Source of the DNA: an uncultured Porphyromonadaceae bacterium | Lineage (GTDB): Bacteria > Bacteroidota > Bacteroidia > Bacteroidales > Muribaculaceae | Direction: 5' to 3' | DNA: 40,206 bases | NCBI GenBank assembly: GCA_947175645.1 | Contig: CAMWNP010000026.1 | Coordinates: 1 to 40,206 of the forward strand | In this document: in pieces, positions 17,574 through 26,074 of the stretch | How the letters are laid out: every line of letters starts with the position of its first letter | How positions within the stretch are numbered: the first letter of the stretch is position 1 | Made by a program: the position numbers and the translations under genes | The notes under the pieces: generated by a model | What the model was told of the DNA's origin: nothing | What the model saw: the letters and a program-made list of their open reading frames with translations, nothing else | Database searches by the model: none

Positions 17574-18415
17574 TTATCTATTTCGATTTTGCAGTCGGCA
17601 GGACCTTTCACGAACTGGTCAAGAATAATCTCGCCTACCCCTTTCACGCGAATTTCACCGCTGCGTGGATTTTTAATACTTGTAACGTCAGAAAGAATGG
17701 TTGCATGAAGAGAGGAATCCTCAAAAGCAAGGTCACCTGAGGGGTCGATCACACAATCTTCCATTATCAGGTTCTCACAGTAGCACAATGGCTGGGTCCC
17801 ACTGATCTTGCAACGTACGAGGCGCAGGTTGCGTGAGTGCCAGCCGAGATATTCTCCGTGAAGTTCAGAATCGTAAACGGTTACATTCTCGGTATTCCAG
17901 AAAGCATCCTTCGAGTTGATGACCGCATCATGGATTTCAACATTGTGGCAGTACTGGAAAGAGTAGTTTCCATCCTGGCGATAGTTGCGGATTTTGATAT
18001 TGTCAGTGTGCATGAAAAGATAATCTGCATGAGCAACCTCAACATTTTCAATGTCAACGTTCCTGCAGTGCCAGAGAGTTTCCTGCGCGTCAGGAATACG
18101 GACGTTTCTCAATGTGATTCCATCCATCTCACGGAACATCTTAGGAGCCTCGACCACAGTGTCGGTCATAACAAGGTTCCTTGAATACCACAGAGCCGCA
18201 CGCGCACCTTCACGGAACAGACAGTCCTTGATATTGAACCCGTCAACATGCCAGAACGGATATTTCCCTTCAAAAACACAGTTGACTGCAGTGATGTTCC
18301 GGCAGTTCTTTATCGCCGACTCACCTGCTGTGATAGTACAGTTTTCAAGTTGCAGATCATGTTCTCCGAAAAAGGGGCGTTCGCCACCGGTAGTAATATC
18401 TTTAATCGTTTTCAT
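17570..18415 (-). CDS. DUF3737 family protein, predicted beta-helix
   Basis: A 281-residue protein of unknown function. It matches DUF3737 by its opening (GGERPFFGEHDL) and by a repeating pattern of short hydrophobic strands with N-C or C-x-N ladders, such as IKNCRNI, FWHVDGFNIKDC, LWYSRNL and LWHCRNVDIENVEV, repeated about every 20 residues. This is the pattern of a right-handed parallel beta-helix, as in pectate lyases. No signal peptide is visible, so it is probably cytosolic. It leads an operon with the PatB-like lyase, the MATE exporter and rlmH. The promoter should lie in 18416-18503, but I find no good TAnnTTTG box there. Confidence 0.82.
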   Translation of the reverse strand: MKTIKDITTGGERPFFGEHDLQLENCTITAGESAIKNCRNITAVNCVFEGKYPFWHVDGFNIKDCLFREGARAALWYSRNLVMTDTVVEAPKMFREMDGITLRNVRIPDAQETLWHCRNVDIENVEVAHADYLFMHTDNIKIRNYRQDGNYSFQYCHNVEIHDAVINSKDAFWNTENVTVYDSELHGEYLGWHSRNLRLVRCKISGTQPLCYCENLIMEDCVIDPSGDLAFEDSSLHATILSDVTSIKNPRSGEIRVKGVGEIILDQFVKGPADCKIEIDK

Positions 18416-18503
18416 AACTAAATATTTTGATCAATATCAATAATCCTTCCTCAGTCTGAGTTGACACTTCGTCTCATACAAGCCCGTCATGATTTGCGGG
18501 CGC

Positions 18504-18542
18504 AAAAAACAACAGGCCATCCGGAAGAGATTGCCTGTTGTT
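18504..18542 (-). terminator. Intrinsic terminator after fabF
   Basis: AACAACAGGC at 18508-18517 and GCCTGTTGTT at 18533-18542 form a perfect 10-base-pair stem with a 15-base loop. On the minus strand the stem is followed by a T run (complement of the A run at 18504-18509). It lies about 40 bases after the fabF stop and should end the acpP-fabF transcript before the DUF3737 promoter region. Confidence 0.8.
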
Positions 18543-18582
18543 AAAATGTATCTGACTTCAAAAAAGTTCAGTCCGAGCGATA

Positions 18583-19848
18583 TTATTTTTCAAATTTTTT
18601 CACGATGACTGTGGCATTGTGACCACCGAAACCGAATGAGTTTGAAAGGGCTGCGCGAACAGTTCTTTTCTGAGGTTTGTCAAATGTGAAATTCAGTGTG
18701 TAATCGATGTTCTCATCAAGATCCTCGGGATCGTGGTTGATTGTGGGAGGAACGATATCTTCCTGAACCGCCTTAACACTGAACATGGCCTCAAGAGCAC
18801 CTGTGGCACCCAGAAGATGACCGGTCATTGATTTTGTTGATGAGATGTTGAGTTTATGAGCATCCTCGCCGAATACGTCGACGATAGCCTTAACTTCGGA
18901 AACGTCGCCTACGGGAGTTGAGGTTCCATGAGCATTGATATAGTCAATGTCAGCGGGGGTCATACCTGCATCTTCAAGGGCGTTCTTCATTGCGAGTTTA
19001 GCACCAAGGCCCTCGGGATGAGTAGCGGTGATATGGTAAGCGTCGGCTGACAGGCCACCGCCTGCAACTTCAGCGTAGATCTTCGCTCCGCGTGCCAAAG
19101 CATGTTCAAGTTCCTCAAGAATCAGCACAACACCACCTTCACCGATAACGAATCCATCGCGTGACTTGCTGAAGGGACGAGATGCTGTTTCGGGACTGTC
19201 ATTGCGGGTTGAAAGCGCGTGCATCGCATTGAAGCCTCCTACACCGGCAGGATATACGGCTGCTTCCGCACCTCCGGTCACGATAGCGTCGGCTTTGCCA
19301 AGACGGATAAGGTTGAAGGCGTCAATGATCGCATTGTTAGATGAAGCACATGCAGATACGGTTCCGAAATTAGGACCATGGAATCCGTATTCCATAGAAA
19401 CATGACCGGCAGCGATGTCAGCGATCATTTTGGGAATGAAGAACGGACTGTACTTAGGACCTTTTGCCTGGTTAACGGCATAGTTGCCTGCTTCTTCCTC
19501 GAAAGTGTGGAGACCACCGATACCGGCGGCTATGATCACACCGATCCTGTCTTTATTGAGATTAGGGTCGTCAAGCAGACCTGAGTCCTTGATAGCCTGC
19601 ACTGAAGCAGCGAAAGCATACTGTGCATAAAGGTCAAGGGCACGGCTCTTCTTGCGGTCGAAATATTCTTCTCCGTTAAACCCTTTCACCTCGCAGGCAA
19701 ACTGGGTTTTAAACTGTGAAGCGTCAAAATGGGTAATAGGACCGGCTCCGCTGACTCCTGCAAGGGCGTTTTTCCAAGTGGTTTCAACGTCATTACCTAT
19801 GGGGGTAATGGCACCGAGACCCGTTACTACTACTCTTTTAAGTTCCAT
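18583..19848 (-). CDS. fabF: 3-oxoacyl-[acyl-carrier-protein] synthase II
   Basis: A condensing enzyme of type II fatty acid synthesis that extends acyl-ACP with malonyl-ACP. It has 421 residues, close to the usual length. It begins KRVVVTGLGAITPIGN. The active-site cysteine is C167 in TVSACASSNNA, and the two histidines are in NAHGTSTPVGD and SMTGHLLGATGALEA. The C terminus SNSFGFGGHNATVIV is typical. It follows acpP on the same strand with a 143-base gap that contains a strong hairpin, and it is followed by a terminator. Sequence and the acpP neighbour together make FabF near certain. Confidence 0.96.
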   Translation of the reverse strand: MELKRVVVTGLGAITPIGNDVETTWKNALAGVSGAGPITHFDASQFKTQFACEVKGFNGEEYFDRKKSRALDLYAQYAFAASVQAIKDSGLLDDPNLNKDRIGVIIAAGIGGLHTFEEEAGNYAVNQAKGPKYSPFFIPKMIADIAAGHVSMEYGFHGPNFGTVSACASSNNAIIDAFNLIRLGKADAIVTGGAEAAVYPAGVGGFNAMHALSTRNDSPETASRPFSKSRDGFVIGEGGVVLILEELEHALARGAKIYAEVAGGGLSADAYHITATHPEGLGAKLAMKNALEDAGMTPADIDYINAHGTSTPVGDVSEVKAIVDVFGEDAHKLNISSTKSMTGHLLGATGALEAMFSVKAVQEDIVPPTINHDPEDLDENIDYTLNFTFDKPQKRTVRAALSNSFGFGGHNATVIVKKFEK

Positions 19849-19921
19849 TATCAGAGAAATTTAGATTATGTTTTTCAGATTGAATTTATTTTTGTCAGAG
19901 CATGAGCAAAAGTCGCTTGTC

Positions 19922-19968
19922 AAAAAACAATAATAAGTAACTGATTCACCTGGAAATCAGTTACTTAT
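19922..19968 (-). terminator. Hairpin with T run between acpP and fabF
   Basis: ATAAGTAACTGATT at 19933-19946 and AATCAGTTACTTAT at 19955-19968 form a perfect 14-base-pair stem with an eight-base loop. On the minus strand it is followed after a short stretch by six T residues (complement of 19922-19927). It starts about 23 bases after the acpP stop. It could be a partial terminator that lowers fabF expression relative to acpP, or an mRNA 3'-end stabiliser. No separate fabF promoter with a clear TAnnTTTG box is seen in 19849-19921. Confidence 0.7.
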
Positions 19969-19991
19969 ATTCAGAGAATCGTCTTCTCCAA

Positions 19992-20237
19992 TTATTTTTC
20001 AGCGACCGCTTTCTGAACGTAGTCGATTGCCTGACCTACGGTGGTGATGGTGTTGGCTTTGTCTTCGGGGATTTCGATATCGAATTCCTGTTCGAGTTTC
20101 ATGATCAAGTCAACTGTTTCAAGGCTGTCTGCACCAAGATCTGTGGTGAATGAAGCGTTTTCTGTTACTTTTGATTCATCGGCACCAAGAAGATCAACGA
20201 TGATTTCTTTTACTTTTGATGCAACTTCTTCTGACAT
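19992..20237 (-). CDS. acpP: Acyl carrier protein
   Basis: The small acidic carrier that holds growing fatty acyl chains on a phosphopantetheine arm. It has 81 residues and the modification site S38 in [18 protein letters not shown], nearly the universal ACP motif. The start [18 protein letters not shown] and the ending [19 protein letters not shown] are standard. It is first in a unit with fabF and is separated from it by a hairpin that may let acpP be made in excess. Confidence 0.97.
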   Translation of the reverse strand: MSEEVASKVKEIIVDLLGADESKVTENASFTTDLGADSLETVDLIMKLEQEFDIEIPEDKANTITTVGQAIDYVQKAVAEK

Positions 20238-20290
20238 AATTGTAAAATTTATAAATTAATAATTACTAATGATTTCTCAATTTTCATTAA

Positions 20291-20319
20291 GGGAGAGGTG
20301 CTTGAAATGCACATCCCTC
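20291..20319 (-). other. Possible hairpin in the acpP 5' leader
   Basis: In the predicted acpP leader of about 90 bases, minus-strand GGGA and GTGC segments can pair with GCAC and TCCC across a short loop, with a small bulge. It would form a stem of about eight base pairs. It could affect transcript stability or translation; the sequence alone does not show which. Confidence 0.35.
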
Positions 20320-20330
20320 ATTTCAGAGTG

Positions 20331-20362
20331 CAAATTTACAAAATCTGCGTGACATTCTGAAA
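20331..20362 (-). promoter_or_regulatory. Bacteroidetes-type promoter for acpP
   Basis: On the minus strand, TAAATTTG (complement of 20331-20338) is a perfect match to TAnnTTTG. A near -33 element, TTTC (complement of 20359-20362), lies 20 bases upstream. Transcription would start near 20327, giving a leader of about 90 bases, longer than those of other genes in the window. Confidence 0.55.
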
Positions 20363-20428
20363 TATATTTGCTAAAAATTATTAATAGGGCTATATTTTTA
20401 CCCATTTTTCTTAAAATTTTTCACAATT

Positions 20429-21967
20429 TCACCCTTGATGGCTACTTCTTAGCAAGTCGTTGACAGTCTTTACGGGGTTGAAGGTTGCTATGGGAACTTC
20501 AACAAACAGAGTATTCCAGTTGCTCATTGCACCATTCCAAAGGCCGGGAAGTTCAAGTGCCTTAAGGTCCCGTCCATGTAGTGATTTGGATGATATGAAA
20601 CCGGTGTCATGGTCAACGAACTCAGTCAGATCAAACTTATTTCCTTTGTAATCACGTATGTAGCAGACAAGATCCACGGGGTTGAAATGGGTGGCTGATT
20701 TCATCATCTCAACATATTTCTCGTTGGTTGTATCAATCTGGGAACTCTCAAGAATCTGGGGTGAGAATGAGCCATCGGGATTACGGGCAATGTAGGGACC
20801 TCCTCCCGGTTCACCTTCATTACGGACCATTCCGCATACGCGAATGGGACGGTTGAACTTACCCTTGAGATAGATGGCGAGTTCCGTCTGATCCATGTCG
20901 CCGAGTCTCTCCTCCTTCACGCAAAGGGTGGAGTTAAGGAAGTGAACCATCCGGTCAAGGTCAGCAGAAGTGTAGTTTCCCTTCTCAAGCATATCCATGT
21001 AGAGCGCTATACGGTCATGCACCTGCACGAGCACTCCGGCAATTACCTTTTTATACGTGATTGTTGCGTCACGGAAATTATCGGGAACCACATTGTCTAT
21101 ATTCTTTATGAATACTACCTCTGAGTCAATATCATTGAGATTACGGATGAGCGCACCGTGCCCGCCGGGACGGAAAACAAGTTCTCCATTGTCACGGAAC
21201 GGTGTATTGTCACTGTTGACGGCAATAGTGTCAGTGCTCGGCATTTGTTCGCTCAGCGACACGTTGATTTTCACACCTTTCTCTTTTTCCAATGCCGGGA
21301 CAACGGCAGCGATCTTATCAATAAAAAGTTGGCGGTGATTGCCGGACACAGTGAAATGAAGATTTACATGGCCATCAACAGTGGTGGCGGTCTGCACCCC
21401 TTCAACCATCTGTTCCTCAAGCGGAGTGCGTGTCACACCTGACTGAGGATAAGCATGAAACGTCAGTAACCCTTTCGGGAGATTCCCGTAGTTCAGTCCT
21501 TCCGGAAGAATTATGGCGCCAATAACCTTACGTGCCTCACCGTCGTCGAGCAGTTGCCTGACACCCTTTCCGTATAGTTTCCTGACAGTTTCATCAAGTT
21601 CTCCGAAGAAAGCGAGTTTGTCAATATTCTTGATCAACACATCAACATCTGAGCCTTCCGCCGGAACATCGTTGTCACCGTCAACAAAAGAGAACAAAGC
21701 CTTGAACATTCTGGAAGCGGCACCGGAGGCGGGGACAAACTTGGTGACGTGTCCCCCATCGGAAAGATAAGCGTTCCATCGGGCCTTTGCCTGTTCCATT
21801 TCCTCCTCATCAAGCGTTAGGATTCCGTTGCCGGGGTGGGCAGCCCCTTCAAGACCCAGGAAAGGAAATCCCGTTTCAAACCGGTGGAGTTGCTCCTCAA
21901 CCTGCTGTTGAGTGATACCCTTCTGCCGGAGCATCTGCTTGTCGTGTTCTGTTATCATCTGTTTCAT
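20429..21967 (-). CDS. DUF4301 family protein, nucleotidyltransferase-like motifs
   Basis: A 512-residue cytosolic protein matching DUF4301, a Bacteroidetes family without an assigned function. Several stretches resemble sugar nucleotidyltransferases of the UDP-sugar pyrophosphorylase class. These are VPASGAASRMFK (about 78-89) as a possible nucleotide loop, NLPKGLLTFHAY followed by TRTPLEEQMVEG (about 162-190), RPGGHGAL (266-273), and VFIKNIDNV (285-293) like the N-x-D-N region of UDPGP enzymes. This similarity is my reading, not a database result. It lies 59 bases after the TPR gene on the same strand. A ten-base palindrome (TTACATGTAA, 22011-22020) sits upstream of its start. A second ATG nine bases downstream is an alternative start. 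Confidence 0.8.
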   Translation of the reverse strand: MKQMITEHDKQMLRQKGITQQQVEEQLHRFETGFPFLGLEGAAHPGNGILTLDEEEMEQAKARWNAYLSDGGHVTKFVPASGAASRMFKALFSFVDGDNDVPAEGSDVDVLIKNIDKLAFFGELDETVRKLYGKGVRQLLDDGEARKVIGAIILPEGLNYGNLPKGLLTFHAYPQSGVTRTPLEEQMVEGVQTATTVDGHVNLHFTVSGNHRQLFIDKIAAVVPALEKEKGVKINVSLSEQMPSTDTIAVNSDNTPFRDNGELVFRPGGHGALIRNLNDIDSEVVFIKNIDNVVPDNFRDATITYKKVIAGVLVQVHDRIALYMDMLEKGNYTSADLDRMVHFLNSTLCVKEERLGDMDQTELAIYLKGKFNRPIRVCGMVRNEGEPGGGPYIARNPDGSFSPQILESSQIDTTNEKYVEMMKSATHFNPVDLVCYIRDYKGNKFDLTEFVDHDTGFISSKSLHGRDLKALELPGLWNGAMSNWNTLFVEVPIATFNPVKTVNDLLRSSHQG

Positions 21968-22010
21968 GTTTTATGTTAGTTTTTCTCGTTTAAGGTAATA
22001 GTTTCACAGG

Positions 22011-22020
22011 TTACATGTAA
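22011..22020. other. Perfect ten-base palindrome upstream of DUF4301
   Basis: TTACATGTAA is self-complementary and sits between the TPR gene stop and the DUF4301 start, 44 bases before the latter. It could be an operator half-site pair or chance; there is no recognisable promoter overlapping it. Confidence 0.25.
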
Positions 22021-22026
22021 ACAAAC

Positions 22027-24057
22027 TCAGCGTCCCATCTGTTTGAGGAGGTTGTATGATTCAACCACGCCCAGTTCACCTGCTTTCGACAGATCGCTTA
22101 TACCTTTTTCTTTCTGACCGAGTTGCAGATAGACAAAGCCCCGGTTGTAATAGGCCTCGCCCATGTCTGGTTTGAGTTCTATGGTCCGGCTGAAATTCTG
22201 AAGCGCCTGAGTAAGGTCACCGGTCTGTGCAAGCATGACACCTTTGTTAAAATAGGCGAAAGGCATCCGAGGGGAGAGTTCAATCAATTTGTCATAATCC
22301 TGCAGCACTTTATCCATTTCAGCACGTAGGCGGGCATTAGCCAGTGCGAATGATTCACGGCTGTCAGCGTCGGCAGGCTGAGTATCACGTTCGGCGATAG
22401 CCTGACGATAGCGGGCCACAGCGCGCATCAGATAAGCAGGAGCAAGATCGGGAGTAAGGCCAATAGCCCTGCTGAAATCCTCGATTGCCTTGGAATAGTT
22501 ATGGATGGAAATGAAGTCCATGGCACGGCCGAAGTAGTCTATTGACCTCGGTGCATGCGTTGAAATATAAGAGTTATAATATTCAATGGAGTTGAAATGC
22601 TCCCTTATGTCGGCCTCATCGTCAACTGTACTCTCGGCGTCAGTTACCATAAGCAACCGTCGCAGCGAACGTGTGGCATTTATTTCGTCAACCTCCTTAA
22701 TATAATAAGGTGTTTCATGCAACTGGTTGGTTGATGCGTAATACGAGATTGTAAACAGCGGGCTGAGTTTTGCCTGGACCCGATGATCCTGCACCCTTCC
22801 GCGGATAGACTTGTTGTTGTATTCCTGATCAACATTATGATCGTTTTCGATAGTCAGGAGTGTTGAGAAGCGGTTTTTAGTGAGTTCCTCTGAGTCGGCC
22901 GGTTTGGGGTTTTCTTTGCTGACTTCAGTTTGTTCACCGGAAGAGTGTGATTCAGCCACCTTGTCAATTTTCTTAGAAAGGGCCATTGCCGCACGATAGT
23001 CAGCCTCGGCTTTACGCTTGTCACCCATTTTATCATAGATCTGGAAACGTGTCAGCAGCGCTCCGTCATAGTCCGGGAACGCGTCTACCACACGGTCAAT
23101 ATCTGCCAGTGCGTTTTTGTAGTCACCGGTCTCCGTGTAGAGCATCGAACGATTGAACAGGGCACGGTAGTCATTGGGATCCATCTGTATAACCCTACTG
23201 AAATCCGCGATCGCCTTATCGTTGTCGTGTACTTCGGCCCTGAGGAGTCCCCTGTTGAAGTATGCGACATTATTTGTTGGATCCAGACCTATGGCATAGT
23301 CATAGTCAGCCATCGCTCCGAAATAGTCATCAAGATGATATCTGAGGAACGCACGGTTAATGAAGAATCCGGCAAAGCGCGGTTGCAGTTTAATAGCCTC
23401 GTTCATGTCAGCGAGCGCCTGCTCATAATTCTGCTCTTTTTTTATAGAAATGTCAGCACGGAGCACGTAAGCGTTGACAAGATTTTTGTTGAGGGAAGTG
23501 GCCCGGTCAAGGTCAGCCAGCGCAGCCACGGTATCACCCGTAAGGATGTTCAGACGGGCACGCCCCACGTATGCGTTGTCGTAGTTAGGATACTTATCCA
23601 ACAGAGCGGTAAAGGTTTTGCGCGATGCCTCGTAGTCTTCCATATCCTGCTCCGCAAGAGCCTTATTGAGCATCAGACCGCGATTATAGGGGAGCAACTC
23701 GAGTGCCTTGTCATAGTCCTTGACAGATTCGGCATAACGTCCGAGATTCTGACGCGCCACTCCACGTACTTCGTATGCATCCGTGATGAAAGGATTTCGC
23801 TCTATGGCTTCCGTAGCGTCAGCCTCCGCACCCTTGAAATCCTCCAGATTCAGTTTGGCTATGGAACGGAAAAAGTAAGGCTGGGCCAGATAAGGTTTGG
23901 CTTTGATGACCTGATTGAAATATTGGATTGAGAGCATGTAATCCTCGAAATAAAGAGCATTCTGCCCCACACGGAGTACCTGGTCAGTGTTTATCTGCGC
24001 ACTCAACCCCATAGGGATAGCGAGCAGTATTATCCATATTTTCAGTAAGGCTTTCAC
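22027..24057 (-). CDS. Exported tetratricopeptide repeat protein
   Basis: A 676-residue protein with a signal peptide (MKALLKIWIILLAIPMGLSAQ) and about ten or more TPR units of 34 residues in residues 22-370. Examples are PYFFRSIAKLNLEDFKGAEAD, AYFNRGLLRAEVHDNDKAIAD and ALFNRSMLYTETGDYKNALAD. A linker of about 140 residues follows, rich in K, E and S at first, then further TPRs to the C terminus (AYFNKGVMLAQTGDLTQAL). TPR superhelices bind other proteins, so it is probably a periplasmic or outer-membrane-associated scaffold. It overlaps lgt by four bases and shares its transcript. The partner and function are unknown. Confidence 0.88.
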   Translation of the reverse strand: MKALLKIWIILLAIPMGLSAQINTDQVLRVGQNALYFEDYMLSIQYFNQVIKAKPYLAQPYFFRSIAKLNLEDFKGAEADATEAIERNPFITDAYEVRGVARQNLGRYAESVKDYDKALELLPYNRGLMLNKALAEQDMEDYEASRKTFTALLDKYPNYDNAYVGRARLNILTGDTVAALADLDRATSLNKNLVNAYVLRADISIKKEQNYEQALADMNEAIKLQPRFAGFFINRAFLRYHLDDYFGAMADYDYAIGLDPTNNVAYFNRGLLRAEVHDNDKAIADFSRVIQMDPNDYRALFNRSMLYTETGDYKNALADIDRVVDAFPDYDGALLTRFQIYDKMGDKRKAEADYRAAMALSKKIDKVAESHSSGEQTEVSKENPKPADSEELTKNRFSTLLTIENDHNVDQEYNNKSIRGRVQDHRVQAKLSPLFTISYYASTNQLHETPYYIKEVDEINATRSLRRLLMVTDAESTVDDEADIREHFNSIEYYNSYISTHAPRSIDYFGRAMDFISIHNYSKAIEDFSRAIGLTPDLAPAYLMRAVARYRQAIAERDTQPADADSRESFALANARLRAEMDKVLQDYDKLIELSPRMPFAYFNKGVMLAQTGDLTQALQNFSRTIELKPDMGEAYYNRGFVYLQLGQKEKGISDLSKAGELGVVESYNLLKQMGR

Positions 24058-24902
24058 TTTTCGTCAGGAAACTTGTTGGGAAAACTTAACTCAACCGGAG
24101 GACGCCGCATGGCTCTTATTATCATTATAATTCCGAGGATTATGAACGGGATACTGAGCAGTTGTCCCATGTTCAGGAGCATGTCGCGCTCAAATTCTTC
24201 CTGCGGGTTCTTGATGAACTCTATGAGGAAACGGCATGAGAAAAGAACCGAGAGGAACACTCCGAATATGAGTCCCGGTCTGCGTTCGGCGTTACGTTTC
24301 CAGTACATCCACATCAGCAGACCGAAAAGACCGAGATAGCAAAGAGATTCGTAGATCTGTGTGGGATGACACCCCTGTCCTTCATAGTAGGTGTGCCATT
24401 CGCGTGAACGTACAAACATGAATCCCCAGGGGAGATCCGTTGCATGTCCGAAAATCTCGGAGTTCATAAGGTTACCGAAGCGGATGAGCGCCCCGACCAG
24501 TGCGATGGGTATCACAAGACGGTCAAAAGTCCAGAGCGGACTCTTTTTAGTGGTAAACCATGAGAAACAGAACACTCCGGCAATAACACCGATTGTACCT
24601 CCATGGCTTGCAAGTCCGCCTTCCCACACCCGGATAATTTCCTCGGGGTGCACACTGTAGTAGTCCCACGCATAAAAAAATACATGACCGAGACGAGCGC
24701 CTATGACAGTGCCGGCCATAACCCAGAGCAGCAATATTCCGAGCCAACGTTCAGGGGCACCTTCATGTTTGAATATACGCTCTTCTATTTTGTAACCGAT
24801 AAGAAAACCTATGGCGAACATCAATCCATACCAGCGGATTGACACAAATGAATCAAGCAGAACGGGATTGGCATCCCAAACTATGGCATTGAGTGACATC
24901 AT
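24054..24902 (-). CDS. lgt: Prolipoprotein diacylglyceryl transferase
   Basis: Transfers diacylglycerol from phosphatidylglycerol to the lipobox cysteine of prolipoproteins, the first step of lipoprotein maturation, in the inner membrane. The 282-residue protein has about seven membrane segments. The Lgt signature is present as IRFGNLMNSEIFGHATDLPWG, with RWYGLMFAIGFLIGY near the N terminus and HPTQIYESL, all well conserved in the family. It is first in a transcript with the TPR gene. The chosen ATG (24902) has a second ATG directly after it. Confidence 0.95.
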   Translation of the reverse strand: MMSLNAIVWDANPVLLDSFVSIRWYGLMFAIGFLIGYKIEERIFKHEGAPERWLGILLLWVMAGTVIGARLGHVFFYAWDYYSVHPEEIIRVWEGGLASHGGTIGVIAGVFCFSWFTTKKSPLWTFDRLVIPIALVGALIRFGNLMNSEIFGHATDLPWGFMFVRSREWHTYYEGQGCHPTQIYESLCYLGLFGLLMWMYWKRNAERRPGLIFGVFLSVLFSCRFLIEFIKNPQEEFERDMLLNMGQLLSIPFIILGIIMIIRAMRRPPVELSFPNKFPDEK

Positions 24903-24925
24903 ATATATAACTTAGTGTTCAGATA

Positions 24926-24943
24926 CAAAATTACTCAAAATTA
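24926..24943 (-). promoter_or_regulatory. Two candidate -7 boxes for lgt
   Basis: On the minus strand, TAATTTTG occurs twice (complements of 24926-24933 and 24936-24943), ten bases apart. Each is a perfect match to TAnnTTTG. No clear -33 element is visible at the right spacing for either. They lie 24-41 bases upstream of the lgt start in the divergent region shared with manA. Confidence 0.45.
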
Positions 24944-25029
24944 TCCAACCCGAAGCAGATTAGAATGATATTTTTTCAAAAAACAGATAAAATGTGATGG
25001 CAAGCAATGTGAATATGGCAAATTTTAAT

Positions 25030-25037
25030 TACATTTG
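25030..25037 (+). promoter_or_regulatory. -7 box for manA, which decides the start codon
   Basis: TACATTTG at 25030-25037 is a perfect match to TAnnTTTG; a -33 element is weak. It lies downstream of the first possible ATGs of the reading frame (24994 onward) and 22 bases before the ATG at 25060, so 25060 is the likely true start. Confidence 0.5.
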
Positions 25038-25059
25038 CATGATTTTTCAACAACCAATC

Positions 25060-26028
25060 ATGTTTCCGATATTAAAATTCAATACTATTTTCAAATCGGT
25101 ACTTTGGGGAGGCACCCGTATCGCCGACTTCAAAGGGATTGCTTCACAAGGTTCCACCATTGGTGAATCATGGGAAGTGAGCCCCATAACGGGATATGAA
25201 TCAGTTGTTGCGGAAGGGCAGTTCAAGGGCAGTTCCCTTTCATCGATTCTCGCCGGTCACGGCAAGGAGATCATGGGTGAAAGATTATACAAGAAATACG
25301 GCAATAATTTCCCGTTACTCGTGAAGTTCATTGATTCAGCACAGGACTTATCCATTCAGGTTCATCCTGATGATGAACTGGCTGCCAAACGTCACGACGG
25401 CCCGGGAAAAATAGAGATGTGGTATTCACTGCTGCCGTCACCCTCGGCCTACCTGTACGCAGGTTTCTCGGAACCTGTCACTCCTGAAAAATTTCTTGAT
25501 GCCGTGAACAACGGAAGGATTGTTGATATGCTTAAGCGCTTTACTCCCCGTCAGGGCGATGTCTATCTTCTACCTCCGGGGTGCGTTCATGCCCTTGGTG
25601 CAGGCAATTTCGTTCTGGAAGTACAGCAGGCAAGCGACGTGACATATCGCATTTTCGACTATAACAGGCGTGATGCAGAGGGTAAATTACGTCAACTGCA
25701 CGTGCAAGAGAGCATCGATGCCATTGACTATGACCTCAAGCAACGCGACGCCCGCAACATTCCCTCGGCAGAAGGGAAAGAAATAATTCTGGAGAATTGT
25801 CCGCAGTTCACCTCAACGATAATTAAGGTCAGCGGTCACCATGTGCTTGACATGGAGCGCCGCGATTCCTTCTCGATAGTGATAGCAACCAAGGGTAATC
25901 TCGTGCTGACTTCTCCGGACGGCTCTACCTACCCGCTTCCACAGGGACATACACTTCTGATTCCGGCCGTAATGCCGAAGGTTGCGGTTGACGGGGAAGG
26001 TGATCTGGTGACGGTATTCATCAATTAA
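25060..26028 (+). CDS. manA: Mannose-6-phosphate isomerase, class I
   Basis: A zinc enzyme of the cupin superfamily that interconverts mannose 6-phosphate and fructose 6-phosphate, feeding GDP-mannose and glycan synthesis. From the ATG at 25060 it has 322 residues, the length of the short Bacillus-type form. The open frame runs back to 24994, but the promoter lies inside that extension. It begins MFPILKFNTIFKSVLWGGTRI. The zinc site is in DLSIQVHPDDELA and the conserved GDVYLLPPGCVHALGAGNFVLEVQQASDVTYRI segment, which carries the second histidine. Neighbouring glycan genes fit a role in sugar supply. Confidence 0.92.
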   Translation: MFPILKFNTIFKSVLWGGTRIADFKGIASQGSTIGESWEVSPITGYESVVAEGQFKGSSLSSILAGHGKEIMGERLYKKYGNNFPLLVKFIDSAQDLSIQVHPDDELAAKRHDGPGKIEMWYSLLPSPSAYLYAGFSEPVTPEKFLDAVNNGRIVDMLKRFTPRQGDVYLLPPGCVHALGAGNFVLEVQQASDVTYRIFDYNRRDAEGKLRQLHVQESIDAIDYDLKQRDARNIPSAEGKEIILENCPQFTSTIIKVSGHHVLDMERRDSFSIVIATKGNLVLTSPDGSTYPLPQGHTLLIPAVMPKVAVDGEGDLVTVFIN

Positions 26029-26040
26029 CCGCCATGCAGA

Positions 26041-26072
26041 CTTGCTTTTTTCCTGCATATTCCTTAACTTTG
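26041..26072 (+). promoter_or_regulatory. Bacteroidetes-type promoter abutting the HU-CCDC81 gene
   Basis: TAACTTTG at 26065-26072 is a perfect TAnnTTTG box, with CTTG at 26041-26044 as a near -33 element 20 bases upstream. The first ATG is at 26075 and the second at 26078, so transcription should begin at or next to the start codon, implying a leaderless or nearly leaderless mRNA. Confidence 0.6.
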
Positions 26073-26074
26073 CA

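Noticed and set aside
18416-18503. Promoter for the DUF3737 operon
   Set aside because: One must exist nearby, but I found no box close to TAnnTTTG with a proper -33 element, so I do not mark a position.
23227-23931. A 234-codon plus-strand open frame
   Set aside because: It is antisense to the TPR repeats; repeated codon patterns there keep the opposite frame open.
24994-25059. Upstream extension of manA starting at 24994
   Set aside because: The extension contains the likely promoter box at 25030-25037, and the family N terminus begins at the ATG at 25060.
26042-26074. TTG start for the HU-CCDC81/SPOR gene
   Set aside because: It would place the promoter inside the coding sequence; the ATGs at 26075 and 26078 fit the promoter and the domain start.
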